This document shows positions 14,974 through 25,170 of a DNA stretch of 64,000 bases, piece after piece. A model generated the notes under the pieces. The model did no database searches. It was not told where the DNA came from and worked only from the letters and a program-made list of their open reading frames with translations. The position numbers and the translations under genes were made by a program. Position 1 is the first letter of the stretch. Each line of letters starts with the position of its first letter. The stretch is taken from the NCBI GenBank assembly GCA_023374025.1, contig SIJG01000030.1:875467-939466 (forward strand), written 5' to 3'. Source of the DNA: Heterodera schachtii (taxonomy: Eukaryota > Nematoda > Chromadorea > Rhabditida > Heteroderidae).

Positions 14974-17066
14974 AAGAGACAATAAATGAATTGTTAACCA
15001 TCTAAAATAGACAAATTTATAAAACAGTTTGGGCATCTTTCCAAATAGAACCGACAGTATTCTGTAGTCATGAAGAAATCGCTAAATTTCAAAAAATAAA
15101 TTTTAATCTTTTTAACTATTACTTGAATGTTGTTTATCTTAAAAGAAAATTAAAATATATTAACGAAACACAAAATTGTAATTCGAGTCGTGGTAAATAT
15201 TTTAATTTAATGAAATTCATTCTAATTTTGAAATTTATTTTTTTTCTATATAAAATATTTCGTTTAAATGATTAAAATTTTGATTGTTTGATTTTCATAA
15301 AAATAGTTAATTATGGATTTTAGACGAAATTTTGATTTTTTTTTGTTGTTTTTTTATATAAAATCAATAAGAAATATATCAATACAGTATCTGATTCAAT
15401 AATAACTAAATATAAAATTTTAGATATTGTTTAAAATAAATAATTTCGGGAAACTTGTTGAAGGTTGGTCGTATTAATTTAGATTGGAAAATCCATGTTT
15501 TATTATTACTTTGAATATAACTTCTTTTGTATCTATTACTTTTTGTCTTTAAATCCAGAACATATATTTATATATTTAAATGAAGATTGGAATTTATGAA
15601 ATACATCATGAAATCTGTGGATATTTCCGATTTTTGAATTTCTTTTTTTATTTATTTCTTTATTATTTAAAAAATATATTCCTTTGGTATTTTTTCATTA
15701 TAATTTTTGGTCAATTATAAAGATAAGGATAAACATATAAAACAGGACAATTCCAATGAATGTTTTAAGGAGAGAGAGGCCCCTGGGAGTGATAGGAAGG
15801 GGCGGCCCCTCGGCTCTGATTGGTTGAGCTCATAATGCCTTACAGCAGCACTATTGGACTAATATTAATTTACATACTTGTTGAATTAGGTTATTATTAC
15901 TATTTCTATAATTTCATTTCTCTGAAAAAATATTTTGTTTTATGAATTAAATTTGGCAAATAATTTTCTGAATAACAATTAATTATGTTTATGCTCTTCT
16001 TTTATAATTTATTATTATTAATGTTTATATGTGATGTCTCTTTTAAAAAATTTGCTTAAGCAAGTCATTTTCATGCAGAAGCCATTTGAACATTGCAGGG
16101 TAAAAAAAAAAAATTTGAACAGATTCTATTCTTTTATTGTTTCATAAATAGAAATAAATAAATAAATTTTTTTTTTATAAATCAATCATTTTCCACATTA
16201 TTTTTTATGATTGATCATTAAGTTTTTTCATACATTTTCATAATTATTATTATATCATTTATTTAATTATAGGTTCTATTTTAAAAAATAAATTTTCATT
16301 TTTATAAATTTAATAATTTTTTTAATAAGTAAAAGAAAATTTCATTCATTATTATTATTTTATCAGTATGAATTGTGTAATTTATTAAACTATTATTTAA
16401 TTTTATTTTCATGCTATTGGGTTTTTTCGCCGCCGCTGCGGTCGTTGCTGGCCCTTTTCTTATTAATAAATGTATTTATCTGTTGAGTATTACTTTTATT
16501 TTCTTGCCTTTTAAAATATTTAACGTTTATTAAATAAAATATGTGAACAACCAATTAATGTTCTAAAAAATGACAAAATTTGTTTTTACCAAGTGAAGAA
16601 ATAGATTATTTTATCAATAGATTATATTATCATTAGCCATTTTTTTTATACCAAATGACCATTTATTTATTATTGCAATTAATTTATTTTAATAAATCTA
16701 AAATTATTATTTTTTGTTTTGTATTCCATTTCATTTCCACAAAAACTTAATTCTTCTAAATTAACCAAAACTATCCCGTTTTAACAGGAAAAGACAGAAT
16801 ATAATTGGCAATTAATAGATTATTGTAATATTTGTATTAATTTGTTTTATTTCTATTATTATTATCTTTAATTACGGTGATTATGTTGTCGATTTTAATT
16901 TTCAACTTTACTGATTAGCCGCAGAAATTTTCAAGTTGGATTCATTTATGCCTTTATTTAAAATGCTTAGAATTTTGGTAATTTGAATTAATAAAAATTT
17001 TTGTTTTTTTATTATTACTCTAATTATTTTAAGTAACAATAGATTTTTAAAGTGCAAATTAATTAG
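14974..17066. other. AT-rich spacer with two GC-rich islands
   Basis: This is the spacer between the two copies of the 434-bp repeat. It is AT-rich except for an island at 15771-15855 (GAGGCCCCTGGGAGTG and AAGGGGCGGCCCCTCGG, then TGATTGGTTGAGCTC) and a smaller one at 16425-16452 (CGCCGCCGCTGCGGTCG). Neither has an open frame or a recognisable RNA motif. Confidence 0.5.
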
Positions 17067-17493
17067 TAAAGGGAAAATTTTTTTATGAATTTTTCCTCGA
17101 AAATTGTCCCAAATTTTTTTGCCATATAATACTTATTGCTTTTTATTGAATCGAAAATTAATTACAAAAACAAAATAAAATTAGTTTAATGATTATAAAA
17201 TCTTTATTTTATTTTATTTATTGTTTTCATTTTGCATTCATTTTTGTAAAATTAAAAATGCTCTTTTAAACGCATTTAATAATTGTAAATTCATAATAAA
17301 AATGGAAATTAAATTTTATGGGTGAAAGAAAGTATTTTTCCTACTAATTAGGCTATATAGGAAAAAACATGCATTTTTTACATAAAAAAATGATCCCTGA
17401 TAATGAATCTAATATTTAAATAAATATGCTTTACCTGTTGCTAAAACAGCACGACGCAAATCAGTATTGGCTGCCAGAAATAGAGAAGAAAGT
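17067..17493. repeat. 434-bp direct repeat, copy 2
   Basis: Near-identical second copy of 14540-14973, differing mainly by small indels in A/T runs and a missing 10-bp TTTATTTTAT unit. Identity stops abruptly after GAGAAGAAAG on the right: copy 1 continues AGACAATAAA and this one TAACGGAAAT. The sharp boundary argues for a duplicated or transposed unit. Confidence 0.7.
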
Positions 17494-17588
17494 AACGGAA
17501 ATAAAGTAATTTTCAAAAAAATGTAATATGCGTTGTGTATTTAGGATAAAAAAGAAATAAAATAAAAGCATATAAAATTATTATTAGA

Positions 17589-17695
17589 TTTGCACGGGAC
17601 CGAGACCGGGTCAGAAATTCCCGGGGTTTTCAGTCGAGGTCCCAGTCCCGGTTTTTGAAAAAAATGAAATCCCGGTACCGGTATCGGAATAATTG
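17589..17695. mobile_element. Truncated hAT-like MITE of the CCCGG type
   Basis: It starts TAGATTTGCACGGGACCGAG and continues through CCCGG/GGTACCGG units like the elements at 3393 and 7386. A matching right terminus (TCTA preceded by CCCGG text) is absent, so only one end is preserved. It is non-coding. Confidence 0.4.
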
Positions 17696-19377
17696 TCAAG
17701 TGAAAATTGCGCTTTTAGGAAACGCGCTGGCACCTCGCTAATGGCTAAATTAAATAAAAACACAAAAATAAATTTATATATAAATATAAAAATGGATTAG
17801 TAAATTCGTAATAAAAATTTATATTAACCAAAAATTAAATCAAAATTTGTGTCCGTTGTCTTGAAAAGAAAATTTAAAATTGAACAATAATTTAAAAATA
17901 TATTAAGGATGACAGAGAAAAGATGACTTAAAAAATGAACTTTAATGCTGTTTTTCATGAATTCAATAAATTTGCGAATGCCGCCAAAAATCATAATATT
18001 ATAAAAATTTTCAATTAAAATAGAGCGAGAAAATGAATATATGAATAAATCAAATATGCAATATTATGATAAATAAAAATAAAATCCTAAAACAAATAGC
18101 GATATGAAGATAAATTTTATTTAATGCATTCTCGAATCTCTAATCTAAATTTGACGAAAAAACTGAATTTATCAAAAATGATCAAATATTGTATTGCTTA
18201 ACACAAATGAAATATACTTTTGAGCCTAATTTTCAAAAAATAATAGACATTTAATATGATACCAAATTTAGTAATATTAATCAACTAAGAATAGGATAAA
18301 TAAATGATTAAATACGGGATCAAGCTCATTAATTATTTTATTTTGAAGAATTTTTTATCTGAGAAGTCATTCAGTATTACCTTAACAAATTTCATTTCTA
18401 TTACAGGGTTGCTATTCAAAATATTTTTAAATAAAAATATTTTTTATTAACTATAAATAAATAAAACCTCAAATAACATTTTATTTTTATAATCTTAAAA
18501 TCATTATATGAATAAATGAAAATATTATAAACAAACAACTTAATTATCAATTTAGCAATTATGAATTTATTAAGAAAAAATTCAAATTAATAATTATTAA
18601 TAAAGCAATGTAAATTAATGGGAATAAATAAATAATTAATTGATTAACGCATTAATACAATTTTCCGTGATTAAGCTGAGAAGTTAAAAAACTTAAACAT
18701 CATTTAGCACACTTATTGAAATACACAAAATGTATTTATTCAAAAACCAAAATAAAAGAGTAAAATACTTTATTATTTGTTTTATTATTAATGATTATTA
18801 GATAAAATTGTTTAATAAAAAAACATAGATTAGTAATAAGGGACAATATAAAAAAACATTTCAATATTGAATTAAAAAGTTTTAACGCAAGTTAAACTTA
18901 TTAAACAACAAATATTAAATACTAATAAGCATACAATTCAAAATGTAATAAGTTAAGAGATTGACAATGCTGAAGCAAATAATTATAAGTAAATTATGCA
19001 AGTTAATTCATAAAAATTATTTGATTAAAAAGTTTCTTTAAAACATAAATTTATTTAAAATTATAGCAGAACTGCGGCACTTTATTAATAGCGATTCATA
19101 TTTAATGCTTCATTAATAATAGTTATAACAGATTATTTTTGTCCTGATCTATTTATTTTATTATTAATGGTATTTGATTTTCATTTTTTTATTATTAATT
19201 CTTTGAAAAATAAAAAGAAATTATTTATTTTGCAATTTTATTTTAATTTTCTTTTCTGTTAAATTATTGGTTTAACTTTAGAGCTCACTTTGTTAAATTA
19301 AAATTTTTTGTTTTATATTTAAATTTTTACGCAAAATCTATTCTGTTTAATTTATTTTATATTAAGTTTCTCGCGGG
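17696..19377. other. AT-rich upstream region of the ubiquitin-like gene
   Basis: A/T-dominated DNA without coding features. The last 70 bases before the ATG at 19378 (TTCTCGCGGG directly before the start) presumably include the 5' UTR and promoter, but no distinct motif is visible. Confidence 0.4.
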
Positions 19378-20874
19378 ATGATGCCGTCATTCGCCGATAG
19401 CATGAAAATTAAAGTCATCGTTGATGGCGAACGTTTCCCCATTCTGGTGGACAAAACGGACACTGTGGCAACATTGAAGGCGAAGATCGAAAAAATTGAA
19501 GAAATTGGGAAAATTCCGATTCAAAAGCAAATATTGTTCAATAAAAATAATGAGAGTGTGCTTGAGGATGAGAAAACAATGGAAAAATATGGCATCGGAG
19601 AAGGAACCACCATTTGGATGAAGGTTGTCACAGATACTTATTTTTTTCATATTAATGTGAACTACGGTAGCAAGCAGATCACTGTTTGGGTGAATCGCAC
19701 GGACACTGTGAAAGATTTGAAGAAGAAAATCGCAAATTTTGACAAATTTGGGAACATTCCGATTCAAAAACAAGTATTGTTCAATGAAAAGGCTGAGAGT
19801 GTGCTCGAGGACAAAAAAACAATGGACGAATATGGCATCGGATTATTGGGCACCATTTATATGGAGGTTGTCACCGATATATGTAATTTTCCTATCTACG
19901 TGAACTACGGGAGCAAGCGGATCACAGTTTTGGCGAAGGGCACTGACACTGGGAAAGACTTGAAGAAGAACATCGCAACAGTTGACGAACTTGGGAACAT
20001 TCCGATTCAAAAACAAGTGTTGACAAAACATATTGCTATGAGTTTTTGGATTGAGCTTGCCGATGATGAGGAAATCGGCAAATATGCCATTGGAGAAGGC
20101 AAAAATGTTTTTGTGTCGTCGGACGAATTTGAATTTTTTGTGGAATACAAAGAGAAAATGATTCCAATTAAAATGAAGGCCATGACCACTATAAAAGAAG
20201 TGAAAGAGAAAATGACACAAATCACTGGCATTCCGACCAAAAAACAAACACTAAGCCATTACAAAGGTGGAGAATGCAATGACAATGCCAGGGTGATAAA
20301 TTACATGAAGGAAGATATGCCCTTTTTTATAATGTCGGATGGATCTGGCATTACTGTGGAGTGGCAAAATCATTTTTGGGAATTTTTTGTGATTAATGTA
20401 AACGGCACAGACACTGTGGCAACAATGAAGCAGAAGATCAGGGAATTACATGAACAGAGGCATAAATCCGAGTTAAATGGAAAGATCATACTAAGCAAAT
20501 GCGATTTCGATTGCAAATATGCTAAAGCGCTTGCGGACGATAAAACAATGGACGAATATGGCATTATAGAAGGAAATGACATTCATATGAAGGTTTTAGC
20601 CTGGGACGAGATTTGGCACGAAAGCTCACCAGCGTCGTCATCTGATGCTGCTGTTGCCGATGGTTCTAATTTTCATATTCACGTGCGATACAGTGCCACG
20701 CGGTTCACCTATTGGGTGAAGGGCACGGACACTGTGAAAAGTTTTAAAGATAGATTTGGCAACGGGTTAATCAAACTCCCATCCCGAGCTGGCATTCAAC
20801 TTGCTGACAATGGGAAAACGATTGATGAATACGGCATTAAAGAGGGGGATACCTTTGAATCGTTGAAGGTCTAA
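19378..20874 (+). CDS. Tandem ubiquitin-like domain protein (about six repeats)
   Basis: This is a single 498-aa open frame without introns. It is built of about six ubiquitin-like units, each with the layout of beta-strand, TDTVxxLKxKI helix, GxIPIQKQxLF turn, LEDxKTMxEYGIGEG, then a final strand. Approximate units are residues 9-86, 87-167, 168-250, 251-322, 325-408 and 431-498; a Ser/Ala-rich linker occupies 412-430. The IPIQKQ and DEYGI motifs match the ubiquitin IPPDQQRLIF and L-x-DYNI regions. No unit ends in Gly-Gly, so it is unlikely to be processed and conjugated like polyubiquitin and more probably acts as a scaffold or decoy (inference). Units 4-6 are the most degenerate. The start could be Met1, Met2 or Met9, with Met9 directly preceding the first domain. 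A partial copy of unit 4 lies at 26253-26438. Codon use is much less A/T-rich than the flanks, which supports real coding. Confidence 0.85.
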   Translation: MMPSFADSMKIKVIVDGERFPILVDKTDTVATLKAKIEKIEEIGKIPIQKQILFNKNNESVLEDEKTMEKYGIGEGTTIWMKVVTDTYFFHINVNYGSKQITVWVNRTDTVKDLKKKIANFDKFGNIPIQKQVLFNEKAESVLEDKKTMDEYGIGLLGTIYMEVVTDICNFPIYVNYGSKRITVLAKGTDTGKDLKKNIATVDELGNIPIQKQVLTKHIAMSFWIELADDEEIGKYAIGEGKNVFVSSDEFEFFVEYKEKMIPIKMKAMTTIKEVKEKMTQITGIPTKKQTLSHYKGGECNDNARVINYMKEDMPFFIMSDGSGITVEWQNHFWEFFVINVNGTDTVATMKQKIRELHEQRHKSELNGKIILSKCDFDCKYAKALADDKTMDEYGIIEGNDIHMKVLAWDEIWHESSPASSSDAAVADGSNFHIHVRYSATRFTYWVKGTDTVKSFKDRFGNGLIKLPSRAGIQLADNGKTIDEYGIKEGDTFESLKV

Positions 20875-20969
20875 AGACTGGGCTAACGGAAAAGCATTTT
20901 CCCATACTTGGAAAACAGCTGAGAGAATGATGCGAATGTTAGGGATGCTCGGGAGTCAAAATGGTGCTG

Positions 20970-21387
20970 TGACGTTAGTCAAAAACCATCAAAATGGGCG
21001 TTAGTCAAAAACCATCAAATGGAAAATTTTGGACAGAGAATTATCCATAACTTAACCTAAATGAATCAAATTTTAAAATCTTGCTAACTTTCGATAGCGC
21101 TAAGTGTTTTCTATTATCCTGCAAAGTTTTAAAAAAAAGTCGTTGTTTCAACAAAGTTATGACCTGAGAAACTCAAAAACCAAGTTTTTTTCAACATTTG
21201 TTGTCATAACTTTCTTGAAACTTGACAAAATTTTTGGAAATTTTGCAGGATAATAGAAAATACTTATGGCAATCGTAAGATATCAAGAAATAAAATATGG
21301 TTGCTTTTGAGAAAAGTCATACCAAAAATATTTTCATTTGATGGTTTTTTGACTAACGCCCATTTTGATGGTTTTTGACTAACGTCA
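20970..21387. mobile_element. 418-bp MITE with ~55-bp terminal inverted repeats
   Basis: It begins TGACGTTAGTCAAAAACCAT and ends with the reverse complement. Each inverted end is itself a tandem of two TTAGTCAAAAACCATCAAA units joined by ATGGGCG. The interior has no open frame. A fragment of the same unit (CTTAGTCAAAAAACCATCAA) lies at about 50968, so the family is dispersed. It sits about 95 bp after the stop codon of the ubiquitin-like gene and may be within its 3' UTR. No convincing target duplication was found. Confidence 0.7.
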
Positions 21388-22402
21388 TAGAACCGTCAAA
21401 ATCTTGTGGATAATAATGAGACAAGAATGGTGTAATGCTGCAAAATTGCGGCGGTCACCACTGGAAATTGGGTTCAATTTTCTTTACAAAGTTTAAATTT
21501 TGCGGTAGAGCCGCTATTCTGCAGTATTACCCCGAGAATGACCTCTCCAAAGCTCAAAAAAAAAATGCCGAGAAATTTTTTATTCGAGAACCGAGACCCA
21601 CGAGCATCCCAAATGAAACAACCTATCCATTTCCCGTTACTTTTGATCATTTGCTATAACCAATGAGCAAATTGGCTACCTTTCTTTCTTTTTCAATGTC
21701 TCACACTTTAATTCCATCCGACTGGCAATTTTGATTCTGGTGGTGTCCGAAAGGCACCACCGGGTAAGAAAATCGAATGGAAATGTAAGGAAACAAGCAC
21801 ATCATTAAAACAAAAAGAGTCGGATGAAATATTTGATTTTAAACAAATTTTGCCACGGTTGCGCCCCCCTCACCGGCACACATTCCTTTCACAAATTGTT
21901 TTTTCTTGCTTCAGCTTGCATAAAAAATTATTTTTTCAACTTTTGAAAATATCTATGTAATTATTATTATTAGTATTATTAATTATAATTTGATTAGTAT
22001 TAAAATAAAAATATAAAATTTCGGGAATCATTTATCATTTCGCCGCCGTTCGTAATTAATACTTTCTCAGTATCAATTTTAAATTGAATTTTTTTTGGAT
22101 CATTCGATAGCCTTAAGTCTTTCTTTTACTGAATGCATAAATTTCATTGAGGCATAAAATATGTCCATAAACCTAAAAGGTTGACTTTTTCTGGCTTTTT
22201 CATCGACCCATGCGGGTTAATTGTGTAGAATTGTGGTACCGAAGATAATAAAATTAATAAAAAATAATTTATCCGTAGTCAAGCGGATTCAAACCCAGAT
22301 TGAGTGCCGATCAGAAATTTGTTAAAATTGAGTTAAAATTGAGGCATTGACAAACTGTAACGGTAGCAAAAACAATGCGGTAAAAACATAAAAAATAATT
22401 TA
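21388..22402. other. Intergenic, nothing firmly identified
   Basis: The composition is more balanced than the first 19 kb. A 74-aa frame at 21435-21659 has mixed codon use but no recognisable domain or splice partners. Near 22266, GTAGTCAAGCGG resembles a tRNA A box and is followed at once by GATTCAAACCC, which is too close for a tRNA. I call no gene here. Confidence 0.4.
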
Positions 22403-22576
22403 AACCCGTAGAATAAGAGAGTGGTAGTGGTTAAATGACCATGACCTTGTGGTAAAAAACTGGGCCCGTACTATAAGAACGTGGTCATGGTTAAATGACC
22501 ACGAAGTTGGTGGTAAACCCCGTACTATAAGAGCTACCACGAACTTCAAATGACCACGAAGTTGGTGGTTATTTAA

Positions 22577-23354
22577 TAGTGATGCTCGAGAGTCTCGGTC
22601 TCGAGTCTCGACTCGAGAAAAGTCTCGGGGTTTTTTGGTCTCGGTCTCGAGTCTCGGTCTCGGGTTTTTAAATCTCGGTTTCGATTTTCGAGACTCGAGA
22701 CCGAGACTTTTTTACACCCCTAATGATTGGCTTTTTGTAAATTTAAAATTAATGTATTTTTGGTATCTTATTTGCTAGATTTACTTATGCATATCCGTGG
22801 TCTAGTGGGTTGTGCTCCTGGTTATTTTCTTTATTTTTGCATTGGATCAGTTCCTCTTCAAGCAGTTGTTTTTTTTTAATTTTCAAAATTATTCCCTTTT
22901 CGGTGGGAATTCAATCACAATTTTAACAATTAAAATCATAAAATATTGTCATTTTTTGACTAAATGTGTTAACAAATTCACTCAAATTTTCAAAATTTTC
23001 CCGGCGGCGCCTATCGGCACCGCCGGAGCTCCAAAATTCCCTTTTTTTAATTGACTAAAAAACAGCGCAAAAAATTGCGTTTTTGGATTGATTATAGTAC
23101 CTAATTGAGTCGAAATAAAAAAAAATAAAAATTTGTTAAGAAATACGCAAAAAAAAAAAAAAAAATTTCACGATTTTTAAGCGTATAAGAAAATTTTTTG
23201 AAAAAGGTCTCGGGTCTCGAGTTTTTTTGGTCTCGGTCTCGGGGTTTTGGGTCTCGGTCTCGAGTCTCGGGGTCGAGTCTCGGTCTCGGGGTCAAGTCTC
23301 GGTCTCGGTCTCGATTCTCGAGTCTCGGGAAATTTTTGCTCTCGAGCATCACTA
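22577..23354. mobile_element. Nested hAT-like element with TCTCGG-repeat ends
   Basis: The termini are TAGTGATGCTCGAGAGTCTC and, in reverse from the right, TAGTGATGCTCGAGAGCAAA, an exact 16-base match starting with YARNG. The flanking 8-mers are TTATTTAA and TTGTTTAA (7 of 8 identical), consistent with a hAT-type duplication. Each terminus is extended inward by a degenerate TCTCGG/CTCGAG array of 100-150 bp. The 778-bp interior includes a SINE-like piece at about 22793-22850 and no transposase. The array gives a spurious Arg/Asp-rich frame on the minus strand. Confidence 0.65.
22793..22850 (+). repeat. SINE-like fragment with pol III A-box
   Basis: CGTGGTCTAGTGGGTTGTGC matches a tRNA D-arm/A-box pattern (TGGYNNAGTGG). 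It is followed by CTCCTGGTTATTTTCTTT, the same order as in the copy at 24107-24172. There is no good B box and no foldable tRNA, so it reads as part of a tRNA-derived short interspersed element. Confidence 0.35.
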
Positions 23355-23820
23355 TTGTTTAACCACCAACTTTAACCCGTAGAATAAGAGAGACGACCAT
23401 GGTTATTTAACCCTATGACCATGGTTGAAAAAGCTACCGCGCGAGAGGGCATGGTTGCAGAAGTAACCACCATCTTTAGCCGCTTATAAAAATTATTCCA
23501 ATTAATTCTAAAATAATTGTCGCAGTTGAGAATTAGAAATGGCCATTTATTTATTATGATATAAACTTATTATTTAGTAAACAAAAAGATGCCATCATAG
23601 GCATAGATAAATATTGCATCATCACAGTTATTTAGGGGAAAAGATTGTGGTTATTTTTTGGTAGAATAAGAAGGTGGTTGCTGGTTCAGTAACCGGTGGT
23701 TCATGGTTTTCCCAACTTTTTTCTTATTCTACCGGTTACTAGAGGTTAGTGGTAGTTTAACCAGGTCAAATAACCATGGTTAAATGACCGTGGTCAAATG
23801 ACCACGCTCTTATTCTACGG

Positions 23821-23886
23821 GGGCCGCCGCTCGCGCTCGCTCGCTCGGGCGCCCCACCTACTGGCCGCCGTAGCCGAGTGTGCGGT
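23821..23886. other. GC-rich island
   Basis: A 65-bp run of CG-rich sequence (GCCGCCGCTCGCGCTCGCTC, then GGGCGCCCCACC) directly follows the outer inverted-repeat element. It has no frame or RNA signature that I recognise. It may be the remnant end of another element or an unstable CG-rich insertion. Confidence 0.4.
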
Positions 23887-24106
23887 CTTTTTGGCCAAAA
23901 AATACTCACAAATTCCTATTCAATTTGACTCCCTAACAAAGGAAGGGTCGGAAAGTGACCGTGAGATTTCCAAATGAAACTTGGTGGGTGGGTAGATGAC
24001 CCCTAGGTTCTATTGTAAAATTTTAACTATTTTTGCCAAATGAGCTTCTGTGCCGAGAAACTTTTCTTAGCACAATAAATTCAATAAAGAAAATAGCTTT
24101 CAAATG

Positions 24107-24172
24107 CCTTGTTGGCGCAGTGGTTGTGCTCTAGGTTTTCTTTTTTTCTTTGCTGGTTCAAAGCCCTTATAT
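24107..24172 (+). repeat. tRNA-derived SINE head
   Basis: TTGGCGCAGTGGTTGTGCTC contains a good A-box-like motif (TGGCGCAGTGG), and 31 nt later GGTTCAAAGCCC approximates a B box. The sequence between cannot form an anticodon arm. The fragment at 22793 shares the TTGTGCTC...GGTTTTCTTT order. It is best read as a tRNA-derived SINE, not a functional tRNA. Confidence 0.45.
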
Positions 24173-24255
24173 TGTTAACATTTTTTTTTGTTATTTTATG
24201 CTTTGTTTTTATTAGATCTATTTAATTTTCAATTTTTTAATGTTTTCTTTTTAAA

Positions 24256-24687
24256 ATGTCTTTTGTAAACCCCGCTAATATTATTTATATTCTGCAAAAT
24301 CACTTCAAAGAATTGGAATTAACAAAAATTAATGAAATCGAAGAGCAATTGTCGTACGATCTGATCAATGTCATAGAAAAATGTAACAGAGAACGCATTG
24401 AAGTTGAAATTTCTGAAGATTTGGTCTATGATGAGTTTGCTGAAATTGGTGGAAAGGAAGGGATCGAATCGGATGATGAATTTGAAATGGAAGGGGAAAG
24501 TCAATTTGAAAGTGAAGATGAATCACCAACAAGTGATTTAAATTACTATAAAAAATAGTAAATTTAATCAGAATCATCGTCGTCGTCAAATTATGTGCCA
24601 TCACCAAAAAAAGTGATGTCTCCTCACATTACACTTGAAGACAAAAAGAAGGCCTTTTTGAGTTTTTTATCGAAAAACGAAAAATGA
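24256..24687 (+). CDS. Small acidic protein, unknown function
   Basis: The proposed structure has two exons, 24256-24532 and 24572-24687, joined across a 39-nt GT-AG intron in phase 1, giving about 130 aa. If unspliced, the frame stops at 24558 (100 aa). Residues 1-55 form a helical segment (NPANIIYILQNHFKELEL, then KINEIEEQLSYDLINVIEK). Residues 56-92 are highly acidic (ESDDEFEMEG, SEDESPT). The second exon adds a Ser run and a Lys-rich tail (TLEDKKKAFLSFLSKNEK). No catalytic motif or signal peptide is visible. Such acidic N-terminal modules also occur in transposon-encoded proteins, and the surroundings are transposon-rich, so a TE-derived origin is possible. Confidence 0.45.
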
Positions 24688-24878
24688 ATTTGCCGATCAA
24701 AAATACTGACCTTCGTTTGTTTGTTTTTTTGTTAAAAATTTATTAAAGGACCATCAAAAGTTCATTTTTTGTCAAAAATTTGTTAATAATAAGGCTTTCT
24801 GTTGGATAGCCCTTATTTATTACCCAAATTTAAACCGCCGCTTACAATTGACAAGTTTTTGATTTGAATTATGAAAAG

Positions 24879-25004
24879 GTTCATGTACAGCTTGAACATG
24901 ACGATGTGCCAAAGTTGTGCGACGAAGTGTCTGAAAAAATGGCCAAAGTGTACGAGGCGATCAGTGCGGAGGTCCGAACGGCGGCAAAAGAAGCGGCGCA
25001 TTGA
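24879..25004 (+). CDS. Possible terminal exon, unknown protein
   Basis: After ATGAAAAG, which could be a splice acceptor, a 41-codon frame reads VHVQLEHDDVPKLCDEVSEK and then MAKVYEAISAEV to a stop at 25002. It is amphipathic, balanced in composition and helical, unlike random AT-rich sequence. I cannot find the preceding exon with confidence; it may belong to the gene at 24256 or to a separate relic. A longer frame over the same bases is Arg/Lys-rich only because of the purine tract that follows. Confidence 0.25.
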   Translation, partial: VHVQLEHDDVPKLCDEVSEKMAKVYEAISAEVRTAAKEAAH

Positions 25005-25170
25005 TCGAAGCGAGAGAGAAGAGAGAGTGGGCGGAAAGGGGAGAGAATACAGACAACGAAAGAGTATTGGGAGAGAACGGCACGGCACAGACAAATCGCA
25101 TTTCTGATCGGGGAGAAGGAAGAGAAGGAGGAGGAGGAGGGACAAAGCGAAAATGAGAGAGACAAAAAAT
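25005..25170 (+). repeat. Purine-rich GA tract
   Basis: About 165 bp of GAGAGAGA, GGAGAAGG and AGGAGGAGG sequence on the plus strand. It is low-complexity and has no gene. Confidence 0.6.

Larger units (their letters stand above)
22403..23822. mobile_element. Outer inverted-repeat element (CCCGTAGAATAAGAG ends)
   Basis: The left end reads CCCGTAGAATAAGAGAGTGG; the right end, in reverse, reads CCCGTAGAATAAGAGCGTGG. Between them many copies of ACCATGGTTAAATGACCA and TGACCACGAAGTTGGTGG occur in both orientations, so the arms are arrays of short palindromic units. A second element (22577-23354) is inserted in its middle, and the two host halves continue on either side (ACCACCAACTT). It is non-coding and non-autonomous. 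Confidence 0.6.

Noticed and set aside
19387..20582. Several minus-strand frames opposite the ubiquitin-like gene
   Set aside because: Antisense shadows of a long conserved plus-strand gene with clear domains.
23101..23352. Arg/Asp-repeat protein on the minus strand
   Set aside because: It is the translation of the TCTCGG array of a nested hAT-like element.
24871..25107. Basic Arg/Lys-rich 78-codon frame
   Set aside because: The alternative frame over the same bases (VHVQLEHDDVPKLCDEV...) has balanced composition; the basic frame is produced by the GA tract.
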